Source: Flavobacteriaceae bacterium (GTDB lineage: Bacteria > Bacteroidota > Bacteroidia > Flavobacteriales > Flavobacteriaceae). Taken from it: DNA of 64,000 nucleotides. The notes under the pieces were generated by a model. It was not told where the DNA came from. It made no database searches and saw only the letters and a list, made by a program, of their open reading frames with translations. The translations under genes and the position numbers were made by a program. Location of the stretch: NCBI GenBank assembly GCA_014075215.1, contig CP046177.1, forward strand, positions 3,286,501 to 3,350,500, in the 5' to 3' direction. Of the stretch, positions 29,085-40,235 are shown in pieces (positions within the stretch are counted from its first letter, which is position 1; the number at the start of each line of letters is the position of its first letter).

Positions 29085-29463
29085 CTATATTTTCAGTCAG
29101 TGTATTTATAAAATTGGTTAATGGCTTTTTAACCATCATGGCCATCATAGGGTTAAAATCTCCTTTAAAAATCAATTGGACATCGCTTTGATAATCTGAG
29201 ATTTTCTCAATCGTAGAAGATAATGTAAATGTCAATTTACCATCAGCAGCGCCCAGAGTTATAGTAGAAAACGGTTTCTTTTCTTTTAAAACCAGTTTTA
29301 TTTCAGGCATTCCTTTCAAAGCAAACAAAAAAGAATCTCCATACACTTCAAATTTCCGAATGCTCTCCGGCATAAGGTGTTTAAAATTTTCTAATTGTGT
29401 AAAAAATGCAAATAATTCTTTATCGGATTTATGTACGCTAACTTTGTTTCCTTGTATTTCCAT
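29074..29463 (-). CDS. SRPBCC (START-like) family protein
   Basis: 129 residues forming a single START-like beta-grip domain. The opening VSVHKSDKELFAFFTQLENFKHLMP is typical, and a C-terminal amphipathic helix (FINTLTENIAKL) follows. The ligand is unknown. It lies 9 nt downstream of pyrE on the same strand, a probable operon partner. Confidence 0.75.
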   Translation of the reverse strand: MEIQGNKVSVHKSDKELFAFFTQLENFKHLMPESIRKFEVYGDSFLFALKGMPEIKLVLKEKKPFSTITLGAADGKLTFTLSSTIEKISDYQSDVQLIFKGDFNPMMAMMVKKPLTNFINTLTENIAKL

Positions 29464-29472
29464 GATCTTTTA

Positions 29473-30111
29473 TTATTTCCATATATCCGGTTTTTTTCTC
29501 CAGTCTTGCAATGTATCTGATTCTTCCTTAGTAATATAGTTTGTTTCCGATGCCTGCTCTAATAAATAAGAATAGCTGCTCAATACCGTTAAGGGTACAT
29601 TCGCATTTTTAAAATTCTCTATGGCCATTTCAAATTCGTAAGAAAAAATAGCGATCATACCTTTTACAACCACTCCAAATTCTCTTAATGCTGCTACAGC
29701 ATTTAGACTACTTTTGCCGGTACTTATCAGATCTTCTATAACAACAACATTTTGTCCGGGTCCTATATGACCTTCTATCTGATTTTTTCTTCCGTGCTTT
29801 TTCGGTTCCGGTCTTACATATATAAACGGAACGCCTGATTCTTGTGCCACAAGCACTCCAATGGCAATAGCACCGGTAGCCACACCGGCAATTACATCCG
29901 GTTTCCCATATTGTTTTTCAACGAGTTTACTCATCTTTTCTTTTATAAACACTCTGGCAAAAGGGTATGAAAGCACTACTCTATTATCACAATAAATGGG
30001 TGATTTCCATCCTGAAGCCCAATGAAAGGGGGTGTTGGGATTTAACTTTATTGCTTTAATGTTAAGAAGCAATTCAGCAGTTTTTTTTGCAGTATCTTTG
30101 TCTAAATTCAT
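29473..30111 (-). CDS. pyrE: orotate phosphoribosyltransferase
   Basis: Makes OMP from orotate and PRPP in pyrimidine synthesis. The PRPP loop is VVVIEDLISTGKSSLNA, preceded by the flexible-loop RPEPKKHGRKNQIEG. The frame opens at a TTG at 30120, but the ATG at 30111 (MNLDKDTAKK) is preferred. It is divergent from the NUDIX gene with only 9 bp between the start codons. Confidence 0.95.
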   Translation of the reverse strand: MNLDKDTAKKTAELLLNIKAIKLNPNTPFHWASGWKSPIYCDNRVVLSYPFARVFIKEKMSKLVEKQYGKPDVIAGVATGAIAIGVLVAQESGVPFIYVRPEPKKHGRKNQIEGHIGPGQNVVVIEDLISTGKSSLNAVAALREFGVVVKGMIAIFSYEFEMAIENFKNANVPLTVLSSYSYLLEQASETNYITKEESDTLQDWRKKPDIWK

Positions 30112-30120
30112 TACCGGCAA

Positions 30121-30714
30121 ATGTATAAAGTTTTTATAAATAACAGCCCTATTATTTTAACTGATTCGTTCCAAAATCAAAACGAATTTCCTTTCTTGAT
30201 ATACAAAAATGTGGTTCCGGATGAAATTATTTACAAATTAAGCAAAAACGTTTTTAATGGTATTTATTTATACGACATGGATTTGGAACCGTGTTGGAAA
30301 GATTTTAAAAGCCATTTTAAGGTGATTATTGCCGGTGGTGGTTTGGTTCAAAATTCTAAAAAAGAAACGCTGTTTATTTATCGTGGAAATAAGTGGGATC
30401 TTCCTAAGGGGAAGGTTGAAAAAGGAGAGTCTGTGGAAAAAACCGCATTAAGAGAGGTAAAAGAAGAATGTGGAATTGCTAATTTAATTCTAAAAGAATT
30501 CATTATCACTACCTATCATATCTTTTATTATGATAACGTATTGAGTCTGAAAGAAACGCACTGGTTTTTGATGTACACCGATCATTCTAAAACGCAGCCT
30601 CAACTTGATGAAGGTATTACTATTGCCGAATTTAAACCAAAATCAGAAGTCGATTTGGCACTAAAAAATTCTTATGCTAACATCCAATTAATTTTTAACT
30701 ACCTGACAAAATAA
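30121..30714 (+). CDS. NUDIX hydrolase
   Basis: 197 residues. An N-terminal extension of about 65 residues precedes a Nudix box GKVEKGESVEKTALREVKEECG, with the metal-binding REVKEE core intact. The substrate is unknown; the family removes nucleoside-diphosphate-linked compounds. Each divergent promoter must lie within the coding part of pyrE or of this gene, because the starts are 9 bp apart. Confidence 0.88.
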   Translation: MYKVFINNSPIILTDSFQNQNEFPFLIYKNVVPDEIIYKLSKNVFNGIYLYDMDLEPCWKDFKSHFKVIIAGGGLVQNSKKETLFIYRGNKWDLPKGKVEKGESVEKTALREVKEECGIANLILKEFIITTYHIFYYDNVLSLKETHWFLMYTDHSKTQPQLDEGITIAEFKPKSEVDLALKNSYANIQLIFNYLTK

Positions 30715-31113
30715 GATATTGAACAAATTCCTATTGCTGCATTGGTTGATGTCATGTTTATGGTAGTTAATAGGAACTTTTGCTTGGTCCAGTTTTAGAA
30801 TTATGAATAAAATTCCCGGAACTGATGTATTTGTACTGATTTTAGTATCTGCTCTAACAGTCATTTTTGATCTGGCAATTGCTGTAATTTCCGGGGTTAT
30901 TGTAAGTACTTTGGTATTTTCCCGGGAAAATGCAAAACGTATTCGCGCCAGAAAAAGAGTGAAAGCAGACGGCGCAAAGGTTTATGAAATTCGGGGGCCT
31001 TTATTTTTTGGAAGTATCTTTGTATTTGATGTAAAAAACGACCTTGAAAATGTAGAAATTGACTTTATTGAGTCTTGCGTTTCCGACCATTCTGCTTTGG
31101 AAGCTATTTTTGC
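30715..31113 (+). pseudogene. SulP family anion transporter remnant
   Basis: The translation retains EQIPIAALVDVMFMVV and then, after a one-base insertion near 30769, IGTFAWSSFRIMNKIP, VVTVIFDLAIAV-like membrane segments and a partial STAS domain (GPLFFGSIFVFDVKND, SCVSDHSALEAI). The large N-terminal membrane part is missing, the frame is shifted once, and homology stops at about 31113, where a dispersed repeat begins. It is non-functional. The largest open piece starts at 30803. Confidence 0.85.
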
Positions 31114-31146
31114 TTTTACAGTAATTTCAAATAATAACTGGTATAA
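31114..31146. repeat. 33-bp dispersed repeat, copy 1
   Basis: The sequence TTTTACAGTAATTTCAAATA and onward to GGTATAA recurs at 58085-58117 with one mismatch. It begins where SulP homology stops, so it probably marks a deletion or insertion junction. Confidence 0.75.
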
Positions 31147-31156
31147 AACAGGTTAA

Positions 31157-31340
31157 GAACTCATTTAAACTTTTTCAATTTGCTAAAAAATTGCGGTTTT
31201 TAGCTCTGTTTTTATCTGGTACAACAAATGATCCTTTACTTTAGTCTTCTTTGGTTTAACCCCGGTTTTTAACATACCCTTAACAATTTCTTTATTTAAA
31301 AAAGCCAATGAAACCTGTCTTTTGCTGCCTGTTTTTAAAA
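31157..31340 (-). mobile_element. insertion-sequence end with transposase C-terminal remnant
   Basis: The end GAACTCATTTAAACTTTTTC matches the terminal repeat of the small element at 59429-59588. On the minus strand, a frame ending TELKTAIF-stop lies just inside it, and the same TELKTxIF-stop is preserved in the other element. The frame is closed by a stop within about 50 codons, so only a fragment remains. The parent family is not recognised. Confidence 0.6.
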
Positions 31341-31648
31341 GGTTTTGCCATTTCTGTTACATTATTTTCAAACAAACTAAAAAAACCTTGCTGATTTCGT
31401 AAAAATAAGCTCTCCTCTTGCAAGGTATATTTATATTGTCTACTTTTGACTTGTTTCTAACAAAGAGACGAAGATTACTATGACCCTGATAGTTTTTCAG
31501 AGTTAAGATGAAGACCCTTTGGAGTAGTGTGCTTTTTTCGGCTGTCCACAGGTAGCTGTTCAAACGGTAGCTTGTCGTTAGTGTTAGATAAGTAAAAATA
31601 GTATGAACCCTAAAAAGTTACACTATATGAAAAAAAGCGAAAAGTAAA
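31341..31648. other. gene-free stretch, possible decayed mobile DNA
   Basis: No supported gene. A short minus-strand frame (31357-31563) has no recognised similarity and is probably spurious or a relic of the mobile element to its left. Confidence 0.4.
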
Positions 31649-31703
31649 AAAAGTACGGCTCAGGCGTACTTTTAGTACCGCTCTAGTACCGCTCATCGGT
31701 ACT
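31649..31703 (+). promoter_or_regulatory. two stacked hairpins and direct repeats upstream of the RHS locus
   Basis: AAAAGTACG (31649-31657) and CGTACTTTT (31665-31673) form a perfect 9-bp stem with a 7-nt loop. AGTACCG (31685-31691) and CGGTACT (31697-31703) form a second, 7-bp stem. AGTACCGCTC is directly repeated at 31674-31683 and 31685-31694, so an alternative pairing is possible. It lies 57-111 bp before the RHS start and could be a terminator/attenuator or a repressor-binding site. Confidence 0.55.
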
Positions 31704-31759
31704 TGAGTTTCAAAAAAAGCAAATACGTTTGTCGTATTAATTTATAAAAAAATCAATAT

Positions 31760-34700
31760 ATGAGAACTACCAATCAACAAAACACAAGTATAATTCTAAA
31801 CAAATCATTTTTAAAGAACGCATTTGTTTTTATTCTCGTTGTTACAGTTTATAAACATCAAGCCCAAGAGTTACCAAATATTGTGCCTCCATCTCCGGAG
31901 GCATCAGAATTAATTAAATATTCGCAAACACAAATATCGCCTTATACAGGTTTACCTAATATCCAAATTCCGTTTTATACCATAAATCATAAAGGGGTTT
32001 CCGTTCCAATTGCCTTAGCATATAGTAGTGGTGGTGTTAAAGTTGAAGATATAGCTTCATGGATTGGAATGGGTTGGAATCTTCAAGCTGGAGGATTAGT
32101 GACACGGACGATTAACTGGTTACCTGACAATAGCCCAATGGGTTATATGAATACGAGCTATACCCTAGAGGATTTTGCAAATCGTGAACCCACCCAAGGG
32201 GCATATTGTTGTGTAGAAGGTAGCAGGGATGCTCAATTGTTAGGAAGTGTGTCAGAACAAAGAGATTATGAGCCCGATGAGTTTAACTACACCATTCCTG
32301 GCTATTCAGGTAAGTTCTATTATGATCAGAATCTCAATGATTTTGTTCAGATTCCCTACTCAAATAATATTATAGAAATGATTGAGGATGCAACTATTCA
32401 AAGAATTACAGGTTTTATTATTACTACACCGGATGGCATTCGATATCATTTTGGTGGTTCATCGCATTATATTGAAAAGATTCAAGGTGTACAAAGTATG
32501 TCTTTAACATATAATGGTATCATCAATACCCCTGCCGGTTTTTATGGTAATGGTACCATACCTTATAACCAGAGTTGGATGTTACATCACATAGAGTTTC
32601 CTATATCTGATGAGCAAATTACATTTGAGTATGATTTGGAAAGTAATGTAAAAACAATTATCAGACAACATGAAGAGCTTGTATTGCCTCTCAATGGCCA
32701 TCCGCAAGAATATAATATTAATTATATAGAAAGAATCTTTACCCAGCCTAAAATAAAAGAAATTCATTTTCCACAAGGAAGAGTAGCATTTATACGGGAG
32801 CAAACCGAGCGCATGGATTTAGCAAACTCATATCCTTTGGAAAGAATCAACCTTTATGATAAAAATAACAATTTTATTAAGGGTATAAAACTAAATCACT
32901 CTCAATCTGTTTGTGCTAATGATAATTCTCAAGCTCCGTTTTTTGACCATCATAATATTGAAGCCAAGCACAGACTTCAACTAGACGCAGTTTTACAAGT
33001 TGATCAAAACGACCTTGAATTAAACCGTTACAGTTTAGAATACAATCCATTAAAATTGCCTCAACGTTACTCAAGAGCTATAGATTATTTTGGCTATTAT
33101 AACGGACAGTCAAATGTCGGTTTAATCCCCAGAGCCAGATATGCTCCGAACTATTCAACAAGTTATTTTGGTGATGCCAATCGTTCGGTTTATCCTCAAT
33201 ATACACAGGCGGAAACATTAACGAAAATGATTTACCCAACAGGTGGTTATGACCAATTTATATGGGAAAATAATAAAGTGAGTTACTTTTTAGAAAGCTC
33301 AAATACCTATAGAGATTATCTTATTGAACAACAAGATGTAATTCAATCCGGAGCTACCCCTATAGATACTGACCCTAACATTACCTATTCAAAAATATTT
33401 ACGATTGATCCTGATAGCGACGGTAGAGTTGTTTTTGATATTGATATGCTCAATTGCGGGCCAGATTTAAATTCCAGTAATTGTGCTTACACCATTGGTA
33501 TTCAAGATTTAAGTACTTCCGATTATACCAATATTCTTCAAAGTGATGTAGAGTTATTGTTAAACCCCGGAGGGAGTTATAAGGTTATTGCAATTTCCAA
33601 TAGCTCAAACCCAGTATGTGACCCACTGCAAACCCAGTATGTGACCCACTGACCGATCCCTCTTGTTCAAATCTACCGTCATTTTTAACACTTCAATGGA
33701 CATATTACAAAGACCCTACACCAAATCAATGGATCTTTGGAGGATTGCGTATAGCCAGTATAAATACCTATGAGGGAATAATGTCAACAGAGCCAGAACT
33801 TTTTAGAAACTTTGATTACACATACCACGACCCACATCCTTCATCACATTTGGACAGTGGCATGACTTACAGACTACCTATAAATCTTGTAACTGCTGGA
33901 TATGTAAGTACAGGTAACGCACACACATCATTAATAAGTTCAAATTCCGGATTAGTACTTAATAATGGAAGTTATGTTGGATATCAACATGTTACGGAGA
34001 CACTTGTAAATAGAAACGATACCAATGGGCGTAAAGAATATATATACTCGGATTTTGATTTCAATATTGATTATAATCACAGTAATATTTACATTGATGG
34101 TGGTGGTCCAGTTCCATTTCCAAAGACACTCAAAAAGCAAATAAAACCTACATGGAGGAATGGAAACCTTAAAGCATTAACCTACTTCGATAAAAACAAT
34201 AATAAAATAAAGAAAGAGATTTATGAACATGAATCTGTCAATACACTTCATAGAAGAGGAGATGCTTTTGCAATTCAAGCCTACAGAATGCCAGACGTAA
34301 CAGGAGCCGGAAACAATATAGAAGTTGAGTATTATGGTTACACTAATGAGCATCATCGCTTAAAATCCCAAACTACTATTGATTATTTTGACAACAATCA
34401 AGTTGTTACCACAACTAACTATCAGTATGATAATAATCCGTTATTAGCTTCAAAAGTTAGTTTAGTAGATAGCACTAACTTAATCAATGAAACACATACT
34501 TTATATGCACAAGATATGCCAAGTCCTACATTAGCCGAGCAAAAATTAATTAATCAAAACCGTTTTGTACCTGTTGAAACCAAGACTCAAGTTAAAAACG
34601 GTAATACTTTACTTAGTAGTCAAACCCAAAAAACAATCTATCATAATTGGGATAATGATATTGTATTACCAAAACAGATAAAAACTTCAAAAAATAGTAG

Positions 34701-35142
34701 CACTTTAGAGGATCGCATTATTTACCACAGACTAGACACCCATGGAAACCCTTTAGAAGTGAGTAAAGCGGGAGGCATAAGAATTATTTATGTTTGGGGT
34801 TACAACAATACACAGCCTATAGCTAAAATTGAGAATGCCAGTTACGTAGGAATGTCTGCAAGTATGTTAAATAGCATTACAACTGTAAAAAACGCTTCAA
34901 ACAATGATGTTAACGATGCTACTGAAAATACTTTGAGAAGTATGTTAGCTAATCTAAGAGCAATATTTTCCGAAGCTATGGTAACGGCCTATACGTACGA
35001 CCCACTTATTGGAGTTACCAGTATTACAAATCCTAGAGGACAAACAGTATACTATAAATATGATGAGTTTAATAGACTCCAGTATGTAAAAGATCACGAT
35101 GGAAACATTTTAAGTAAAAATGAATATAACTACAAAAACTAA
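31760..35142 (+). pseudogene. RHS-type surface protein, N-terminal partner, frameshifted by a 23-bp duplication
   Basis: Two frames together make one protein of about 1,119 residues. The first (31760-33652) has a signal peptide, then PSPEASELIKYSQ, SPYTGLPNIQIPFYTI and IASWIGMGWNLQAGGLV, which open Bacteroidetes RHS/YD-repeat proteins. The second (ending 35142) continues the same protein and ends in YD-like repeats (YYKYDEFNRLQYVKDHDGN). Removing one copy of the 23-bp tandem duplication at 33606-33651 restores a continuous frame through CDPLTDPSCSNLP. No other lesion is visible. The partner gene starts 5 bp downstream. Confidence 0.88.
33606..33651. repeat. 23-bp perfect tandem duplication causing a frameshift
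   Basis: Two identical, directly adjacent 23-bp units (33606-33628 and 33629-33651), each starting CAAACCCAGTATG. The extra unit shifts the reading frame and creates a TGA at 33650-33652. Confidence 0.95.
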
Positions 35143-35147
35143 AAATT

Positions 35148-38100
35148 ATGAAAAAGCTACTCTATATCTTATGGTTTATCCCCATGACAGTATGGACACA
35201 AACCAGCACGGAAAATTATATTAAAAATACCGCTTATAAAGTAGAGACTACAGACGGAAATACCCATGCAACAAATGGAGCCACAATAGTCAATGACCAA
35301 AAAACAGAGACGATTGTGTATTATGACGGTTTGGGCCGGGCCGTACAGAATATTGCCAAGCAGGCAGGAGGACAAAGACAGGATATCATTGTACCGGTGT
35401 TTTACGATGAGTTCGGACGCTAAACCATAGAGTATCTCCCTTATGCAAGAACCCACAGCAGCCTGTCTTTTGAAACCGGTATGATACCGGATGTACAAGG
35501 AAACATCCCTGTTTTGAATGCCTTTTATAAGAACAGATATCCCGACGAATGGAGCTCGGCAACCACGCCCAACCCCTATAGTAAAAAGAGAATGGAAGCC
35601 TCTCCGCTAAGCAGGGTGCTGGAACAGGCAGCTCCGGGGAAAGACTGGAGCATGGGAGCAGGGCATACCATCTTATTTGACTATCAGACCAATACCTCCG
35701 ATGAGGTACTACAATTTGATGTGGATTTTTCAGGAGCTGATCCGCTGTTTGTAGTAGCAGATACCTACTACCCTACGGGAAAACTCTACAAGACCATTAC
35801 CAAAGATGAAAACTGGAACTCCAGTCACGGAAAAGACCGTACTACCGAAGAGTTTAAAGATAAGCTTAGCAGGATTATTTTAAAACGTACTTATAACAAT
35901 CAGCAAACTCATGACACGTATTATGTATATGACGATTTTGGTAATCTGACATACGTATTGCCACCATTGGCAGCAGCAAAAACCAATGTATACCAAACAG
36001 GAACCACCAGTTATCCTGCCGGTACTTTTGTCAGTGGCGGAAACCCAACAGGTACCGTTACCTTTGGTATAGAACAAACCGCACCGGGAACTTTTGAATT
36101 TGTTGCCGACTTTGATTTGCAAAACCTGGCAAACAGTACCTTTAAAACAGGGTATATTATGGATTTGCCTCACACTCATCCGGCTATGGGTAGCCATACC
36201 TATTTGGGCGGTGCATCGGTTTCGGAATCTTCGGGTGGGGTGTTTGCCTACAGGTATGTGAGCTACTATGCAAGAGATGGTAAATTATACGCCTATGGCG
36301 GCGGATATAGTTCCAACGGTGTCAATACCTTGGTGATTTCGGATTTTGACAGGACGACAAGAGTCAGCCTGCCTCAAAACCTGCAAGGGTATACCGAAGC
36401 GGAAACAGCAGAAAAAGTCCGGTAATTGTTAGACAAACTCTGCTACCAATATAAATACGACCACAGAAACCGGCTGATAGAAAAAAAGATTCCCGGCAAA
36501 GGTTGGGAGCATATCGTCTATGACAAACTAAACAGGCCCGTACTGACGCAAGATGCCGGTTTAAAAGCACGAAACAAATGGCTCTTTTCCAAATACGATG
36601 TCTTGGGAAGGGTTATCTATACAGGGTTCTACAGCGAAACAAGCAGTAGTTCAAGAGCTGCCATGCAAACGGTTTTTGACAATAAAAGTATGGAACAAAA
36701 CTATGAGGTTAAACAAAACAATGAAGGTGCTTTGGGAATCTATTATAGCAATAGTGATTTTCCAAATACCCATATAGAGGTCTTAACCGTCAATTATTAT
36801 GACAACTATACCTTTAACAGGGCAGGAGCACCAACTTCCGCTACAAGCTATGGCGTAAGTACTACCGACAGGCTTACCGGACTGGCCACCGGAAGTCTTA
36901 TAAAAGTATTGGATACAAACCACTGGATTACTACGGTCAGTTATTACGATGATAAGGCAAGACCTGTGTATGTGTATAGCAAAAATGATTATTTGCAAAC
37001 CACAGACATTGTGGAGACCAAACTAGATTTTACAGGCAACGTCCTTAGCACAAGAGCTACGCATACCAAAGCCGGTAATACGCCCATTGTGGTAGAAGAT
37101 GTATTTACCTATGACCACGCAGAACGGCTGCTCACTCAAAAACAAACCGTAAACGGTACAGCGAAAGAACTCGTGGTCAAGAACCATTACGATGATTTGG
37201 GTCAGCTCATCCAAAAAAAGGTAGGGGATAGGGAAGCTGCTCCGCTACAGGAAGTAGACTATACCTACAATATCAGGGGTTGGCTAAAAAAGATCAACAA
37301 CCCTTCGGCAGGACTGGCAGACGATTTGTTCTCTATGGAACTCAAATACAATGACACAGGTTCTTATCTCTATAATGGCAATATCTCACAAATATTGTGG
37401 AAAACAGCCTCGGACAATGCCAAACGACAATACAGCTATTATTATGATGACCTCAACCGGATTACCGGAGCCTACTACTATGCCTGGAATGAGACGTCTC
37501 GGTTTAACATAGGCAGTATCAGTTATGATAAAAACGGCAATATACAACGCCTTTTCAGAAGAGGAGCTGTGGTAAACAACCCTGTCATCTCCAATGCCGG
37601 ACACTACGGTACTATGGACTATCTAAGCTATACCTATGACGGAAACCAACTTACCAAAGTAACCGACAACGGAAATAAAAACTACGGATTTAAAGACGGT
37701 ATCAATACGGATGAGGATTATGCTTATGACACCAATGGTAATATGATACAAGACAAGAATAAAGGAATTACAGCTATTAGCTACAATCATCTGAATTTGC
37801 CGACACAGGTATATTTTAGTACAGGTAAGTTTATTGATTACCTGTACGATGCTATGGGAACTAAAATGGAGAAAAAAGTAAGAAACCTCAACAGCCTGAT
37901 AACCACACAGTATGCCGGCAATTATGTATACGAAAACGATGTTTTGCAGTTCTTTTCCACACCCGAAGGCTATGCTACGCCCAATCATTCGGGAGGTTTT
38001 GATTATATTTACCAGGCAAAAGATCATTTAGGAAACGTGAGACTGAGTTATACCAAAAATACGAATAACAGCCAACAGACCGTGTTTACCGATGGATTTG

Positions 38101-39515
38101 AAAGTATGGCTAACTGGGATAGCAGTAATGGTTTGAGTAGGGCGCTTACTACACTGGACAGCAGTAAAAAGAAATCGGGAAGTTATTCGGGAAGGATTGA
38201 CCCGATTGCTGCTACTAGTGATTACTATGTATATAATGATAGTTGGACAGCCGTTAACAACCCGGAAGATACTTACTATACGGTATCGGGGTGGGTATTT
38301 GTAGAGGATGTAACAAACAACAGTGCGGAGATTTTTCTGACCACCAGGAAATCAGGAGAGACAGGCTGGCCCAGCGGACATCATACATCGGATAAGATTA
38401 CCGAGAAAAACCGGTGGGTATATGTAGCAAAAACCGTTCATGTGGCGGCAGATGTAAGAGAGGTGGGTATTCGAATAGATAATAATCATGTAGGTAAGGT
38501 GTGGTTTGATGATATCAAAATTGTAAAAGGCAATACGGCAAGGACTGTAATTGTTTCTGAATCAAACTACTATCCTTTTGGCTTGAAACAAAAGGGATAC
38601 AATAGTGTAGTAAGTTCTAACGGAAACAGTACCGCACAGAAAAAACTCTATAACGGAAAAGAGTTGCAAGATGAGCTTGGATTAAACTGGCACGATTACG
38701 GGGCTCGTAATTATGATGCAACTTTGGGAAGGTTTTTTGGAACAGATAAGTTTGCTGAAAAGTTTGAAAGTTTATCGCCTTATCAATATGCTAATAATAC
38801 GCCCACATACTTTATAGATAAGAACGGAGAGTATATTTCTATTTTCTTAACTATTGGAAGTGGAAAAAAGAAAAGAAGACAAGAATTAAGATATGATAAT
38901 AAGACTAATACGTTTGTTTATCATGGAGGTAAAAATAAGGGGAAAACCTATAAAGGAAAGAACGCTTTTGTAGCTTCGGTTAATAAAGCTCTTATTGATA
39001 TTGAATCAGGAGGGGATGCAGGGAAAGATCTTGTTTCATTTTTAGCAGATGATAAAAAGAGAGGTGTTAAATTTAGAAATACTAAAGGAGGAAACGCTGC
39101 TGGATCAAAGGGAGGTTATATAAACTTTAATCCAAATTCAAAGAAAGGAGGTTTAGATGCCAAAGGAAATACATCAAGACCTACTTTTATTGGCTTAGCA
39201 CATGAAATGGCTCATGTAAAAGATGCTTGGAGTGGGACACAAGACAATACTTTTTGGTTTAGCTACAAATCTGGAGGGAAAACAAAAGTCAAAACATTTA
39301 AAGAAGTATATGCTAGTTATATGGAGAACTTAATAAGAGGAGAGAATGGTTTACCTTTGAGAGCGTATTATTCTCCCACTAAAAGTTCTAAAACCAAAAT
39401 TTCAGGAACCGTTATTAATAAAATGCTCAAAAACTTGGTTTCAAAAGTTATGACAGTAAAGCCAAAGAAAGTGCAAGCGACACAAATAAACAGAGGAACA
39501 TTTAAATCAAATTAA
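35148..39515 (+). pseudogene. RHS core protein with metallopeptidase toxin tip; two in-frame TAA codons
   Basis: One frame of 1,455 codons, interrupted only by TAA at 35421-35423 and 36423-36425. A signal peptide (MKKLLYILWFIPMTVWTQ) and DUF6443-type start (VYYDGLGRAVQNIAKQ) lead into many YD repeats, then a carbohydrate-binding-like insert, YYPFGLKQKGY and the RHS core GARNYDATLGRFFGTD. The variable tip contains HEMAHVKDAW (39201 on) and a downstream Glu-rich EVYASYMENLIRG, like M91/NleD-type zinc proteases. The first TAA replaces an expected Gln (GRQTIEYLPY). A lipoprotein gene follows after 1 nt. Confidence 0.88.
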
Positions 39516-39516
39516 A

Positions 39517-40071
39517 ATGAAAACATCAAATATATTATTAACTTTTCTATTAATATTTTTTTCATGCACTGCTCAAAAACAAACAGAAAGTATTTTAAAA
39601 AATATTTATACAGAAAATATTGAGTTTCATAAAAATGAAGAAGTAAAAAAGAGTGAGAAATTGGCATATTCTTTTCGTAAGAAATTAGCCAAAGAAGGCA
39701 AATTAGATTTCATTTCTTTAGATGATACTTTATATATTCTTGAGGGATATGACTTAGAAACAGGAGAAACTTATACTTCTATTTGGAATAAAACTACTGG
39801 TGTTAGTTATGTTGATGATAATAAAAAATTATATCAATTTTCAAATGAAGTTTACATAAGTAAAGGGGCAAAAAAGTTACTAAAAGAATGGAATATAAAG
39901 AAAATTAAAAGCCTACAAAAAGGACATGAAACTGCTTTAATAGGAGGATTAGATATAAATGTTTGTAAAATATCTTTTAATAAAGAAGGAAAGGTGGAAG
40001 ATATAAAGCGTTTTTCTTTTGAACAATACGATGGTTTTTTTAAAGAAATAGAGTTAGTAGAGCCGGAATAA
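39517..40071 (+). CDS. lipoprotein, probable immunity protein for the RHS metallopeptidase tip
   Basis: 184 residues. The signal peptide has a lipobox ending FFSC (Cys17), and the mature protein is Lys/Glu-rich without recognised domains. It begins 1 nt after the RHS stop, the position of immunity genes in polymorphic-toxin loci. Periplasmic placement would fit a toxin acting in the envelope or neutralised there. The immunity role is inferred from position only. A terminator follows at 40145. Confidence 0.6.
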   Translation: MKTSNILLTFLLIFFSCTAQKQTESILKNIYTENIEFHKNEEVKKSEKLAYSFRKKLAKEGKLDFISLDDTLYILEGYDLETGETYTSIWNKTTGVSYVDDNKKLYQFSNEVYISKGAKKLLKEWNIKKIKSLQKGHETALIGGLDINVCKISFNKEGKVEDIKRFSFEQYDGFFKEIELVEPE

Positions 40072-40144
40072 TTCGATGGCGCGGAAATGGGTGATGTCCC
40101 AAAAGGGTGCTTACAAAAATTAAGTACTATTAAATAATTAGAAG

Positions 40145-40172
40145 CCACACTTAGCAATAGGTGTGGTTTTTT
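40145..40172 (+). terminator. Rho-independent terminator after RHS cassette 1
   Basis: Stem CCACAC (40145-40150) and GTGTGG (40161-40166) with a 10-nt loop, followed by six T residues. Confidence 0.75.
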
Positions 40173-40235
40173 AAAAGCTAAAAAAAATTATGAAAAAGAA
40201 AATCTATGAAACCTATACTTACTTTAAAAAAGTTA

